Both the position numbers and the translations under genes were made by a program. A stretch of 34,351 nt of DNA, from NCBI GenBank assembly GCA_964245425.1, contig CAXTMV010000027.1, positions 1 through 34,351 on the forward strand, written 5' to 3'. The notes beneath the pieces were generated by a model. That model was not told where the DNA came from and did not search any database. It was given only the letters and a program-made list of their open reading frames with translations. This DNA comes from JACMLD01 sp964245425 (GTDB lineage Bacteria; Bacteroidota; Bacteroidia; Chitinophagales; Chitinophagaceae). Positions 24,687 through 32,548 of the stretch are shown piece after piece. Positions within the stretch are counted from its first letter, which is position 1. Each line of letters starts with the position of its first letter.

Positions 24687-25486
24687 CAAAGTTCAAAAAG
24701 AATCCTGCTCCATTTTTCCGGCAGGTGGGTGTCATAAACGCCGTGGCTGTTCAGTGCCATGGCTGGATGGGGGTTGAGTTCTTTACCAGCAGGCGACAGC
24801 TTTTGAAACCTGCCCAGGAACATGTTCCATATATCTCCGGGCGCGGGTGGCAGGGCTCTTCCATTGGCCAGCAGCTGCAGGCTTTGCCAGGGAATGGCCA
24901 TCTCCAGCGACCATCCTTTATCAATATCAGTATTGTTATTTAAAGTACCCGCCACCTGCACCGCCGTTTGCAGCCCGGGCAAATCATAATTGGTAAAAGC
25001 CCAGCGGATGCCGCGTGGATGGGTGCCCTTCCAGAAGCTGGCAGCTGTGCGGTCGTAATCGCCGCCAAATGTATAGGCCTCCTGCTGGTGCACATCAAAC
25101 ATGGGTATATTGAACCGGCTGTCTTTTGTATAAGCATCTTTCCAGATAAAAAATACCTCGTACAATGTATTGGCAGCATTTACTTCCAGTTCGTAATAGC
25201 AATCGCCGCCGTCTATGAATAATTCCAGGTCGTTTTCAGTAAAAACAATGCTGTCGCGCGCGGTCAGCTTTGCTTCCACAAACGGCTCTTCTGCTGTAAA
25301 AGCGATGTATAAATACAGATCGTTCCAGAGCAGGGCAGCCTGGGTATTGTACATGCCTGGCTGGCCGGTTACCATATCGGCAAAACGTTTGCTCCATTGC
25401 GCCTGTTGCCAGGGTTCTTTGCTGATATTTCCATCAACAACTATCGGAGAAGCAGTTTTTTTAGCGGTATAGTCGATAGCGTCCAT
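24686..25486 (-). CDS. Carbohydrate-binding family 9-like protein
   Basis: From the ATG at 25486 the protein has 266 residues and begins 'MDAIDYTAKKTASPIVVDGN' then 'ISKEPWQQAQW', the usual start of CBM9-like domains ('xVDGxxxExxWxxA'). Further matches are 'LWNDLYLYIAFTAEEPFVEA', 'FTENDLELFIDGGD', 'YYELEVNAANTLYE' and 'GWSLEMAIPWQSL'. These domains are beta-sandwiches that bind sugars, often as part of larger enzymes; here the domain stands alone. An upstream in-frame Met at 25537 would add 17 residues without a convincing signal peptide. The product therefore looks cytoplasmic unless that start is used. Function is unknown. Confidence 0.8.
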   Translation of the reverse strand: MDAIDYTAKKTASPIVVDGNISKEPWQQAQWSKRFADMVTGQPGMYNTQAALLWNDLYLYIAFTAEEPFVEAKLTARDSIVFTENDLELFIDGGDCYYELEVNAANTLYEVFFIWKDAYTKDSRFNIPMFDVHQQEAYTFGGDYDRTAASFWKGTHPRGIRWAFTNYDLPGLQTAVQVAGTLNNNTDIDKGWSLEMAIPWQSLQLLANGRALPPAPGDIWNMFLGRFQKLSPAGKELNPHPAMALNSHGVYDTHLPEKWSRILFEL

Positions 25487-25650
25487 TAGATGCTGGGATT
25501 TATTTTTTGCAGCGAACGACATCAAAAAAATAAGCAAAAAGCTTCCCGGTGCAGCTTACCATTGCTCTCATCCCGCCCTCCCAACATCAGGAAATATGCG
25601 CATTGGTAAAAGAAATCAGACATCGGCAAGTCCTACAGCAGCCATCTTTC

Positions 25651-26625
25651 CTACCATCCCAGTATCCAGGCAAATATCAATGGCGCTACAATGGTAGCAT
25701 CGCTTTCCACAATAAATTTAGGCGTGTTGATATCTAGCTTGCCCCAGGTAATTTTTTCGTTGGGCACTGCGCCGCTGTAAGATCCGTATGAGGTGGTGGA
25801 ATCGGATATCTGGCAGAAATAACTCCAGAAAGGCACATCATGCCATTCAAGGTCCTGGTACATCATGGGTACCACACAGATGGGGAAATCGCCTGCAATG
25901 CCTCCGCCTATCTGAAAAAAGCCCACGCCTTTGCCAGAAGAATTGTTCCTGTACCAGTCGCTCAGCCATACCATGTATTCGATACCGCTTTTCATGGTAC
26001 TGGCTTTTAATTGCCCTTTGATAATATAGGAAGCAAAGATATTTCCCATGGTGCTGTCCTCCCAGCCGGGTACTACGATAGGGATATTCTTTTTTGCTGC
26101 AGCCAGCATCCAGCTGTTCAGCGGGTCAATTTCATAATATTGTTCCAGCACACCGCTCAATAACATTTTATACATGTATTCGTGCGGAAAATAGCGCTCG
26201 CCGTTATCATCTGCCGATTTCCATATCTGGTGAATATGTTGTTGCAGGCGCCGAAAAGCTTCTTCTTCCGGTATGCAGGTATCGGTTACGCGGTTATAAT
26301 GGTTTTCCAGGAGATCCCATTCTTCCTGTGGACTTAAATCGCGGTAATTGGGCACTCTTTTATAATGGCTATGGGCTACCAGGTTCATAATATCTTCTTC
26401 CAGGTTGGCACCGGTGCAGCTGATAATGGCTATCTTATCCTGCCTGATCATTTCAGCCAGTGATAAGCCCAGTTCTGCGGTGCTCATAGCGCCTGCCAGT
26501 GTTACCATCATCTTACCGCCTTCCAGCAAATGGGTTTCGTACCCTTTGGCAGCATCCATTAACGCAGCTGCATTAAAATGACGGTAATGATGTTCTATGA
26601 ATGACGAAACCGGGCCCTTACTCAT
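25651..26625 (-). CDS. Deoxyhypusine synthase family protein
   Basis: The 324-residue protein has the family's NAD-binding and active-site segments: 'MVTLAGAMSTAELG', 'IAIISCTGANLEEDIMNLVA', 'VVPGWEDSTMGNIFASYI', 'FFQIGGGIAGDF' and 'EKITWGKLDINTPKFIVESD'. Lys296 in WGK corresponds to the lysine that forms the imine in eukaryotic deoxyhypusine synthase. Bacteria lack eIF5A, so the acceptor must differ; some bacterial homologues are proposed to act in polyamine (homospermidine) synthesis. The ATG at 26625 has a TATTTTTG box at 26653-26646. Neighbours are unrelated. Confidence 0.9.
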   Translation of the reverse strand: MSKGPVSSFIEHHYRHFNAAALMDAAKGYETHLLEGGKMMVTLAGAMSTAELGLSLAEMIRQDKIAIISCTGANLEEDIMNLVAHSHYKRVPNYRDLSPQEEWDLLENHYNRVTDTCIPEEEAFRRLQQHIHQIWKSADDNGERYFPHEYMYKMLLSGVLEQYYEIDPLNSWMLAAAKKNIPIVVPGWEDSTMGNIFASYIIKGQLKASTMKSGIEYMVWLSDWYRNNSSGKGVGFFQIGGGIAGDFPICVVPMMYQDLEWHDVPFWSYFCQISDSTTSYGSYSGAVPNEKITWGKLDINTPKFIVESDATIVAPLIFAWILGW

Positions 26626-26655
26626 GTGCAGATATTTAATTTGCGCAAAAATATT

Positions 26656-26687
26656 GTTTAAAGTTTAAAGTCTGAAGTTTAAAGTTA
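26656..26687. repeat. 4.5 tandem copies of a GTTTAAA heptamer
   Basis: Units begin at 26656, 26663, 26670 (GTCTGAA variant), 26677 and a partial at 26684. The array is in the 254-bp divergent gap between the deoxyhypusine-synthase-like and hydroxylase genes, about 30 bp upstream of the former. Confidence 0.65.
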
Positions 26688-26854
26688 CCGGCGCGGCAAA
26701 ACCAACGTTAACAATTAAACTTTTACCATCAAACTACCTGAGTAAAAATTGCCTCAACATCAGCCACCTGACCGATGGTATAAACTTTGCTCTTTTTAAC
26801 ATGTTAACCATTGGAAAAAAAATAACCCCGCCAGCCAGTAATCAGCTACCTGTT

Positions 26855-26862
26855 TATCTTTG
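26855..26862 (+). promoter_or_regulatory. Candidate -7 box for the hydroxylase gene (TATCTTTG)
   Basis: TATCTTTG matches TAnnTTTG and lies 17 nt before the ATG at 26880. No TTG is present at the expected -33 distance. Confidence 0.4.
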
Positions 26863-26879
26863 CCTGGCAAATAGTTACG

Positions 26880-27539
26880 ATGAAGTTTGATAAAATCCAT
26901 AACAAGGGGCAGGCCCGGATCTTCAGAAACCAGCACCTGGAAATGCTTACGAAAACCCATCCGCTGGTAATCTGGTGCATATATCTTCCTGTTATTTTAT
27001 TTTTAGTGCAGCATGGTTATAGCAAGTTCTATTTTATGTTTCCACACATCGCCCTGCTATTCATGGGCGGCGTTTTATCCTGGACCTTTTTTGAATACCT
27101 GATGCACCGTTTTGTTTTTCATTATATAGCCCATAGCGAAAAAGCCCGTCGGATCATTTATATTATTCATGCCAATCACCATGAGTATCCCCGGGACCGG
27201 GAGCGTCTTTTCATGCCGCCCGTGCCCAGCCTGGTTATTGCTGCATTTGTTTTCGCGCTTCAGTACGGACTGTTGGGTAACAACGTTTTTATTTTTTTTC
27301 CGGGTTTTCTAATGGGATACCTGCTCTATGGCACCATGCACTATGCTATTCATGCCTGTAACCCGCCGTTCAGGTGGATGAAGCCTTTGTGGCGCAATCA
27401 CCACCTGCACCATTACAAGGAACAGGAAAAAGGTTTTGGCGTAAGCACCACTATCTGGGACAGGATTTTCGGAACGATGTTCGACCTGAAAAAAGAAAAG
27501 GAAGACAAGGAAAAAGTGAGTGAGCTGATGCTGAAATAG
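26880..27539 (+). CDS. Fatty acid hydroxylase / sterol desaturase family membrane protein
   Basis: The 219-residue protein has about four membrane segments (28-45, 53-75, 118-132, 136-155) and the complete set of di-iron histidine motifs: His76/His81 in 'HRFVFH', His97/His100/His101 in 'HANHH', His154/His158 in 'HYAIH', and His174-His178 in 'NHHLHHYKEQEKGFGVS'. The motif order resembles fatty acid 2-hydroxylases that act on sphingolipid acyl chains. Bacteroidota make sphingolipids, so a role in 2-hydroxylation of acyl chains is plausible but inferred; sterol- or carotenoid-type substrates cannot be excluded. No sphingolipid gene is adjacent. Confidence 0.88.
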   Translation: MKFDKIHNKGQARIFRNQHLEMLTKTHPLVIWCIYLPVILFLVQHGYSKFYFMFPHIALLFMGGVLSWTFFEYLMHRFVFHYIAHSEKARRIIYIIHANHHEYPRDRERLFMPPVPSLVIAAFVFALQYGLLGNNVFIFFPGFLMGYLLYGTMHYAIHACNPPFRWMKPLWRNHHLHHYKEQEKGFGVSTTIWDRIFGTMFDLKKEKEDKEKVSELMLK

Positions 27540-27542
27540 TAA

Positions 27543-27866
27543 TTACCATTGCTCTTCTTCGCTGTTGGCATCATACGGGCGGTTGAAATTATCACGACTG
27601 GCGATTTTTTCGAGCTGCCGGGCTATAATTAAATCAGCAATAATCACTGCTGCCTCTTCGCCGATATTTTCCTGCAGCAGGTATTTAAGTTTTCTTTCGT
27701 TTACATCTACCCGGTAGAGAATATGAATCAATCGATCAAAATTAGTAGCTATCAGATCATGAATGATGGCCTGCAGCTTTTCCCGGATACCGGTAAAAGG
27801 GATACCTTCCGGTAACCCCGTTTCCATTTCGTGGTTTAGCAGCGTTATAAGGGCCTGGTTGTCCAT
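27543..27866 (-). CDS. Small conserved protein of unknown function, coupled to TIGR02757 gene
   Basis: The 107-residue acidic protein is mostly helical by composition ('ALITLLNHEMETGLPEG', 'LQAIIHDLIATNFDRLIHIL', 'ERKLKYLLQENIGEEAAVII'), ending in a polar tail (NFNRPYDANSEEEQW). I do not recognise a named domain; similar small proteins occur in Bacteroidota. Its ATG directly abuts the stop of the upstream TIGR02757 gene with no gap, so translation is probably coupled. The amphipathic helices suggest it could bind a partner protein. It converges with the hydroxylase gene with only 3 bp between the two ends. Confidence 0.75.
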   Translation of the reverse strand: MDNQALITLLNHEMETGLPEGIPFTGIREKLQAIIHDLIATNFDRLIHILYRVDVNERKLKYLLQENIGEEAAVIIADLIIARQLEKIASRDNFNRPYDANSEEEQW

Positions 27867-28646
27867 TTAGAATTTTTCAATTGCACCCAAACCAAAAAGG
27901 GCAAAATCATATTTCACGGGATCTTTGCTGTCGAGGGTACGGAGACAGTCCGTTAGTTCTACGGCCGCCTGCCAGTCAAGCGCCGGCCGCTGCAATAGAT
28001 CAAACCGCCTGGCCACCCTGGCCACATGCAGGTCTATCGGGCATACCAGTTGCGCGGGATTTATCTTTTTCCAGATACCAAAATCAACGCCCCGGTGGTC
28101 ATTTCTTACCATCCATCTTAAAAACATGTTCAGCCTTTTGCAGGTAGAATTTTTTTGCGGCGAAGCGATATGCTTGCGGGTACGGGCCGGTGCATCGGGC
28201 AGCGAAAAAAAATAATGATAAAAGCCATCCAGGGCCTGTTCCGTGTTATTATCTGCCGGGTTCATCCATTTTGTAAAAGCCCCTTCCAGGCTGTTATGAT
28301 GGGTATAGTGATATTTTAAAAAGTCGATAAAATATAGCAGGTCGGTAGGGTTAAATGTTCTGTGTTTGAACTGTAACAACTTTTTCAATGCCGCATCATT
28401 GTGCTGAAGGCAAAATGCATAAGGCGCATTGTCCATTAACCCCAGCAATTCTCTTGATTTATTGATAATGGTAGTGCGGTTGCCCCAGGCAAACAGGGCA
28501 GCAAACAAAGCAGCGATCTCTATATCCTGCTGCCGGGTAAATAAATGCGGGATACAAACAGGATCATCTTCAATGAAAGAAGGCTGGTTGTATTCAGCTG
28601 CTTTCCGATCCAGGAAATCCTTTAGTTTTTCATTGCGCACCATCAT
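27867..28646 (-). CDS. TIGR02757 (DUF2400) family protein
   Basis: From the ATG at 28646 the protein has 259 residues (a GTG at 28667 overlapping the upstream stop is also possible). It matches TIGR02757: 'FIEDDPVCIPHLFTRQQDIE', 'ALFAALFAWGNRTTIINKS', 'STCKRLNMFLRWMVRND', 'GVDFGIWKKINPAQLVCPID' and 'DPVKYDFALFGLGAI'. The function is unknown. The 'CPIDLHVARVARR' segment resembles 'PVDTHVxRVxxR' of helix-hairpin-helix DNA glycosylases, where the Asp is catalytic. It sits between a metB-like gene (18-bp gap, or overlap with the GTG start) and the small protein gene, all in one operon. Confidence 0.88.
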   Translation of the reverse strand: MMVRNEKLKDFLDRKAAEYNQPSFIEDDPVCIPHLFTRQQDIEIAALFAALFAWGNRTTIINKSRELLGLMDNAPYAFCLQHNDAALKKLLQFKHRTFNPTDLLYFIDFLKYHYTHHNSLEGAFTKWMNPADNNTEQALDGFYHYFFSLPDAPARTRKHIASPQKNSTCKRLNMFLRWMVRNDHRGVDFGIWKKINPAQLVCPIDLHVARVARRFDLLQRPALDWQAAVELTDCLRTLDSKDPVKYDFALFGLGAIEKF

Positions 28647-28663
28647 CTGGTCATCCTGTTTTA

Positions 28664-29806
28664 TCACTGGGCAATGGCCTGTTGCAAATCTTCCGTCAGA
28701 TCATCTGCATCTTCAATACCAACGCTCAACCGGATCAGCGAATCGCTCAACCCATTTTTAATCCTTTCTTCACGCGGTATGGATGCATGCGTCATGGTGG
28801 CGGGATGATTGATCAATGATTCAACACCGCCCAGGCTTTCGGCCAATGCAAATATTTTTGTAGAAGACAATACCTTCATGGCAGCGGCGGTACTATTATC
28901 TTTCAGTTCAAAGCTTATCATGCCGCCAAAACCGCGCATCTGCTTTGTAGCAATGGCATGGTTGGCACTGTCTTCAAAACCGGGCCAGTATACTTTTGCA
29001 ATTGCCGGATGGTTGCGCAGCCAGTTTGCAATAACTGCGCCATTTGCACAATGCTGTTTCATGCGCACATGCAGGGTTTTAATGCCGCGCAGTACCAGGA
29101 AGCAATCCATGGGCCCGGGCACGGCGCCACAACTTTTCTGGATAAAGTAAAGTTGGTCCCGAAGATTTTTATCATTCATTACCAGTGCACCCTGTATTAC
29201 ATCGCTGTGGCCACCCAGGTATTTGGTAGAGGAATGCATCACGATATCCGCTCCCAAATCCAGCGGGTTTTGCAAGTACGGAGAAGCGAAGGTATTGTCT
29301 ACGCAAACCAATATTTTCTGCTGTGAAGCCAATTGGGTAACCGCTTCTATATCCGTAATGTTCATCAGCGGGTTGGTGGGTGTTTCCAGCCAGATCAGTT
29401 TGGTATTGGCTGTAATTGCTGCGCTGATATTGGCAATATTACTGGTATCTACATACCTGAACTTTATACCGAATTTTTCAAACACTTTTGTAAATAACCG
29501 GTAGGTGCCACCATACATATCGCTGGCAGCAATTACTTCATCGCCCGGTGCCAGTAACTTAATGACCGCATCGGTTGCTGCTACGCCACTGCTGAAAGCC
29601 AGGCCGTACGAACCGTTTTCAATAATTGCCAGCGCATCTTCCAGTGCTTTCCGGGTGGGGTTCTGGGAACGGGCGTATTCAAAGCCTTTGTTTTTACCCG
29701 GCGCCTCCTGTACATAAGTAGAGGTTTGATAGATAGGCGTCATAATGGCGCCGGTAGAAGGATCCGGTTCAGCGCCGGCATGTATAAATTTTGTAGCGAT
29801 CTTCAT
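28664..29806 (-). CDS. Cystathionine gamma-synthase/lyase family PLP enzyme
   Basis: The 380-residue protein is a trans-sulfuration enzyme of the Cys/Met metabolism family. PLP signatures include Tyr44/Arg46 in 'FEYARSQNPTR', 'AFSSGVAATDAVIKLLAPGD', 'WLETPTNPLMNITDI', Asp170 in 'VCVDNTFASP' and Lys195 in 'MHSSTKYLGGHSD', the lysine that binds PLP. 'NHPATMTHASIP' near the C terminus is also typical. Synthase (metB), gamma-lyase and related roles cannot be separated by sequence inspection. It is the first gene of the operon with the TIGR02757 and small protein genes. No SAM riboswitch was found in the leader. Confidence 0.92.
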   Translation of the reverse strand: MKIATKFIHAGAEPDPSTGAIMTPIYQTSTYVQEAPGKNKGFEYARSQNPTRKALEDALAIIENGSYGLAFSSGVAATDAVIKLLAPGDEVIAASDMYGGTYRLFTKVFEKFGIKFRYVDTSNIANISAAITANTKLIWLETPTNPLMNITDIEAVTQLASQQKILVCVDNTFASPYLQNPLDLGADIVMHSSTKYLGGHSDVIQGALVMNDKNLRDQLYFIQKSCGAVPGPMDCFLVLRGIKTLHVRMKQHCANGAVIANWLRNHPAIAKVYWPGFEDSANHAIATKQMRGFGGMISFELKDNSTAAAMKVLSSTKIFALAESLGGVESLINHPATMTHASIPREERIKNGLSDSLIRLSVGIEDADDLTEDLQQAIAQ

Positions 29807-30133
29807 ATTGATTTTGTTATGGTATACTATGTTTAGTGGTACATTTTAATGCTGCAAAGATGCATAATTATCATGAAGCAAACACAATTCCAGTTTAACA
29901 CAGGCTTAACGATGAGATGGCAATTTATACGCAACAATAATAAAAACCTTACTGCTTGCGGCTTTCAGCCTTTGTTACCAGACGGGTTTATTGCCTGTCG
30001 AAAAAAAATCTTTTCATTTCTTATCAAGTAGTTACCGGCATTACCAATTGCATTGACATGCCCACCGTTCCGGTTTACTTTTATCACGTCATCTTATCCT
30101 TGTTATTATTCTATCAATTTAAAAAAACAAGCC
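29807..30133. other. Divergent intergenic region, no gene seen
   Basis: This 327-bp stretch separates the metB-like gene (minus) and a small secreted protein gene (plus). I see one plus-strand promoter (next entry). On the minus strand CATCTTTG at 29861-29854 with a TTG 16 nt upstream is a weak promoter candidate for the metB-like gene. A short GC stem near 29980-30000 is not followed by a T run. No convincing coding frame or RNA gene is present. Confidence 0.6.
30053..30083 (+). promoter_or_regulatory. Probable promoter of the PepSY-like gene (TTG-N20-TACTTTTA)
   Basis: TTG at 30053-30055 and TACTTTTA at 30076-30083 are 20 nt apart; the last base departs from the consensus TAnnTTTG. The predicted start near 30090 gives a leader of about 44 nt to the ATG at 30134. 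Confidence 0.45.
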
Positions 30134-30577
30134 ATGAAAAAAGTAATTTTGTTTGCCTGTGTAGTACTGATAACCGCCAGTTCATTTGCCAATACGCCAA
30201 AGGTTTCGGAGAAAGCGCTGAAAGCGTTTAACGCCACTTTTAAAGATGTAGAAAATGTGGTATGGACGGACGCGGCAAATATATACACCGTCAGGTTCTC
30301 ACAACAGGGCATCAACACATATGTAAAGTATGATGAAGACGGAAACTTCCTGAGCTCCCGCCGGTATTATACGGTTAAAGAGCTGCCGGTAGACATACAG
30401 TGTACCCTAAAAAAGAAATATGCAGACAAGACCGTTTTTGGCGTTACTGAATTTACAGTAGGAGACGAGGTGACTTATTATGTAAAGCTGGAAGATGAGA
30501 AAAACTGGCTGACCGTAAAAATTGACAATGCACGGAATATAGAAGTAACCGAAAAATATACAAGGGCCGATCACTAA
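30134..30577 (+). CDS. Small secreted PepSY-like protein
   Basis: From ATG 30134 the protein has 147 residues and a signal peptide (residues 1-19, ..ITASSFA). The mature part reads 'SEKALKAFNATFKDVENVVW' followed by strand-rich sequence ('IYTVRFSQQGINTYVKYDED', 'RRYYTVKELPVDIQCTLKKK'), the pattern of Bacteroidota periplasmic PepSY-like proteins ('..xFxxxFpxAxxVxW..'). Their function is not well known; inhibitor or scaffold roles have been suggested. The longer frame upstream of this ATG lacks a leader. A related opening is seen in the partial gene at 34237. It is transcribed convergently with asnB. Confidence 0.78.
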   Translation: MKKVILFACVVLITASSFANTPKVSEKALKAFNATFKDVENVVWTDAANIYTVRFSQQGINTYVKYDEDGNFLSSRRYYTVKELPVDIQCTLKKKYADKTVFGVTEFTVGDEVTYYVKLEDEKNWLTVKIDNARNIEVTEKYTRADH

Positions 30578-30628
30578 TCAAAAAAAGATGCTGCTTTGAT
30601 ATCCGTTTGAGCATCCATCCCTAAATTG

Positions 30629-32470
30629 TCAGAGCCGCGAGGCTACTAAATAACGCCAGTCAAAATTATCAGCCGCGTGGGAATCCTGCGGCTGTATTTT
30701 TTTTGTAAGTACCTGCTTGTTCAATATGCCCTGTTCTACCAGCTTTTTTTTTGCTTCCCGGATATATTCCTGCAATACCGGGTGCTGCATCCATTCTTTT
30801 TGGGGCGGCTCAAAACCGGTTTTATCCGTTCGCCAAATAATATCGGAAGGCAATTCATTTTCCATGGACTTACGCAACAGCCATTTGGTACGGCCATTTT
30901 TGATCTTGAAGCGGGCAGGCATTGAAAAAACAAATTCTACCAGTTCATGTTGCAGAAAGGGCAGCCGTACTTCTCGGCCATGGGCCATAGAGTTGCGGTC
31001 TGCATATTGCAACAGCTCTTCCAGCCCGTTATTGAATGTATTATAATAGAGTACATTATTTAACCCATCCTGCCGGGGTAGCTGATAGTAAGAAGCGCCG
31101 TGACTGGCAGCAAACTGTTTGGTTATTCCGGCCGGCAACCATTTTTTCTGCTGCCTTTTCTTTATATAAATGCCTGCATAACCTGGCAGGCGGGCGGCCA
31201 GTTTGTTTTTCCAGTTCCAATCGTCCTGTACGCCCAGCAGGCGGGCAGCGCTTATTTCCTGTTGCAGGGCTTCCCTGTCTTCCCTGAACAATTGTTGCCA
31301 GTACCAATGATAGTATTTATGATAGCCCGCCAGCAGCTCGTCTGCCCCCTGGCCATCCAGTAAAACTTTAATATTATGCGTAGCCGCCAGTTCAAAAACT
31401 TTGTATTGTGCGTAAACGCTGGCGGAGCCCATCAGCCCTTCCTGGTGGTAGCACAGTTTTTCGAAATCATGAATAAACCCTTCTGCAGAGGGCTGAACCG
31501 TCGCATTATTAATGCCCGTTTGGCCGCACAATAATTGGATATGGGCAGATTCGTCTTTTTTAAACCCGGGAAAAATGGCGGAAAAGGTTTGTAGCCGGAA
31601 GGGTGCTTGCTGTAGCCGGTTAATGGTAACGGCAATGGAAGAGCTATCAAGGCCACCGCTCAGGCTGGTTCCCAGCGGTACATCGCTCCTCAGCCTTCTT
31701 TTAACCGATTGTGTGAACAATTCCGAAAAGCGCTCAATCGCCACTTCTTCGGGCATATTATTATCAGTGGCCAGTGGATTTACCTGCCAGTAACGGGTCG
31801 TTGCCAGGTCTTTTTGTTTGGCGGGTTGCCAGGTAAAAAAGGAGGCGGCGGGTAGTTTGCGGATCTGCTCGTACGCCGTTTCTTCTGCATTACCCGGATG
31901 CTGGGTATACCCCAGGGTAATAAAATTAAATAAGAGGTTTTCGTTTACCTGTTTTACCACGGCCGCTGCCCACAAAGCCTTTATTTCTGATCCAAAAATC
32001 AACTCCTCCCCGTTAAACCAGTAATAAAAAGGTTTCTCACCCAGCCGATCTCTTGCCGCAAACAGGGTTTGGTCCTGCTCATCCCAAATGGCAAATGAAA
32101 ACATGCCATCAAAATGTTGCAGGCATTGTTTGCTCCAGCAATCATAGGCAGCCATTATAACTTCTGTATCAGATTGTGAAGAAAACCGGTAGCCTTTGGC
32201 AGACAATTCTTTTTTCAGTTCTATGTAGTTGTATATCTCGCCATTGTGTACAATGCTGTAGCGCCCCAGGTAGTGCATGGGCTGTGCGCCCTGTGCAGAC
32301 AGATCAATAATAGAAAGCCGTCTGTGGCCCAGCCCGGCAACAGCTCCCGGGCTTATCCAGTAACCTTCTCCATCGGGTCCGCGGTGTGCCATTGCGGTGG
32401 TCATCGATTTCAGGCGGCTCAGCGTTACCCGGTTCGGGTTGATTGATATGATTCCGGCAATGCCACACAT
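30629..32470 (-). CDS. asnB: Asparagine synthase (glutamine-hydrolysing)
   Basis: The 613-residue protein makes asparagine from aspartate, ATP and glutamine. The N-terminal glutaminase domain starts 'MCGIAGIIS' with nucleophile Cys2, then 'MAHRGPDGEG', Arg50 in 'LGHRRLSIIDL' and 'VHNGEIYNY'. The synthetase domain has the PP-loop 'SLSGGLDSSSIA' (271-277) and later 'LLDGQGADELLAGYHKYY', 'ADRNSMAHGREVRLPFL' and 'KWLLRKSMENELPSDI'. Homologues in polysaccharide clusters share this layout, so amidation of another substrate cannot be excluded. Its start lies immediately after a very long hairpin (32475-32548) that follows the DUF2911 gene. Confidence 0.94.
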   Translation of the reverse strand: MCGIAGIISINPNRVTLSRLKSMTTAMAHRGPDGEGYWISPGAVAGLGHRRLSIIDLSAQGAQPMHYLGRYSIVHNGEIYNYIELKKELSAKGYRFSSQSDTEVIMAAYDCWSKQCLQHFDGMFSFAIWDEQDQTLFAARDRLGEKPFYYWFNGEELIFGSEIKALWAAAVVKQVNENLLFNFITLGYTQHPGNAEETAYEQIRKLPAASFFTWQPAKQKDLATTRYWQVNPLATDNNMPEEVAIERFSELFTQSVKRRLRSDVPLGTSLSGGLDSSSIAVTINRLQQAPFRLQTFSAIFPGFKKDESAHIQLLCGQTGINNATVQPSAEGFIHDFEKLCYHQEGLMGSASVYAQYKVFELAATHNIKVLLDGQGADELLAGYHKYYHWYWQQLFREDREALQQEISAARLLGVQDDWNWKNKLAARLPGYAGIYIKKRQQKKWLPAGITKQFAASHGASYYQLPRQDGLNNVLYYNTFNNGLEELLQYADRNSMAHGREVRLPFLQHELVEFVFSMPARFKIKNGRTKWLLRKSMENELPSDIIWRTDKTGFEPPQKEWMQHPVLQEYIREAKKKLVEQGILNKQVLTKKIQPQDSHAADNFDWRYLVASRL

Positions 32471-32474
32471 ATTG

Positions 32475-32548
32475 GTTGATGGGTTGATCAGTTGATTGGT
32501 TGATTGGGCGCGCGACCAGTCAACTAATCAACTGATCAACCCATCAAC
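32475..32548. repeat. Inverted repeat with 34-bp arms made of GTTGAT units
   Basis: Left arm 32475-32508 and right arm 32515-32548 are complementary except for about three positions, with a CGCGCG loop. Each arm is itself built of tandem (T)GTTGAT/TTGATTGG-type units. On the minus strand the hairpin begins at the DUF2911 stop codon and ends 5 nt before the asnB ATG, so it would cover the ribosome-binding region of asnB. There is no T run, so it is not a normal terminator. Confidence 0.9.

Noticed and set aside
29807..29960. SAM riboswitch upstream of the metB-like gene
   Set aside because: Genes of this kind often have one, but I could not find the conserved stems or core of a SAM-I type element on the minus strand.
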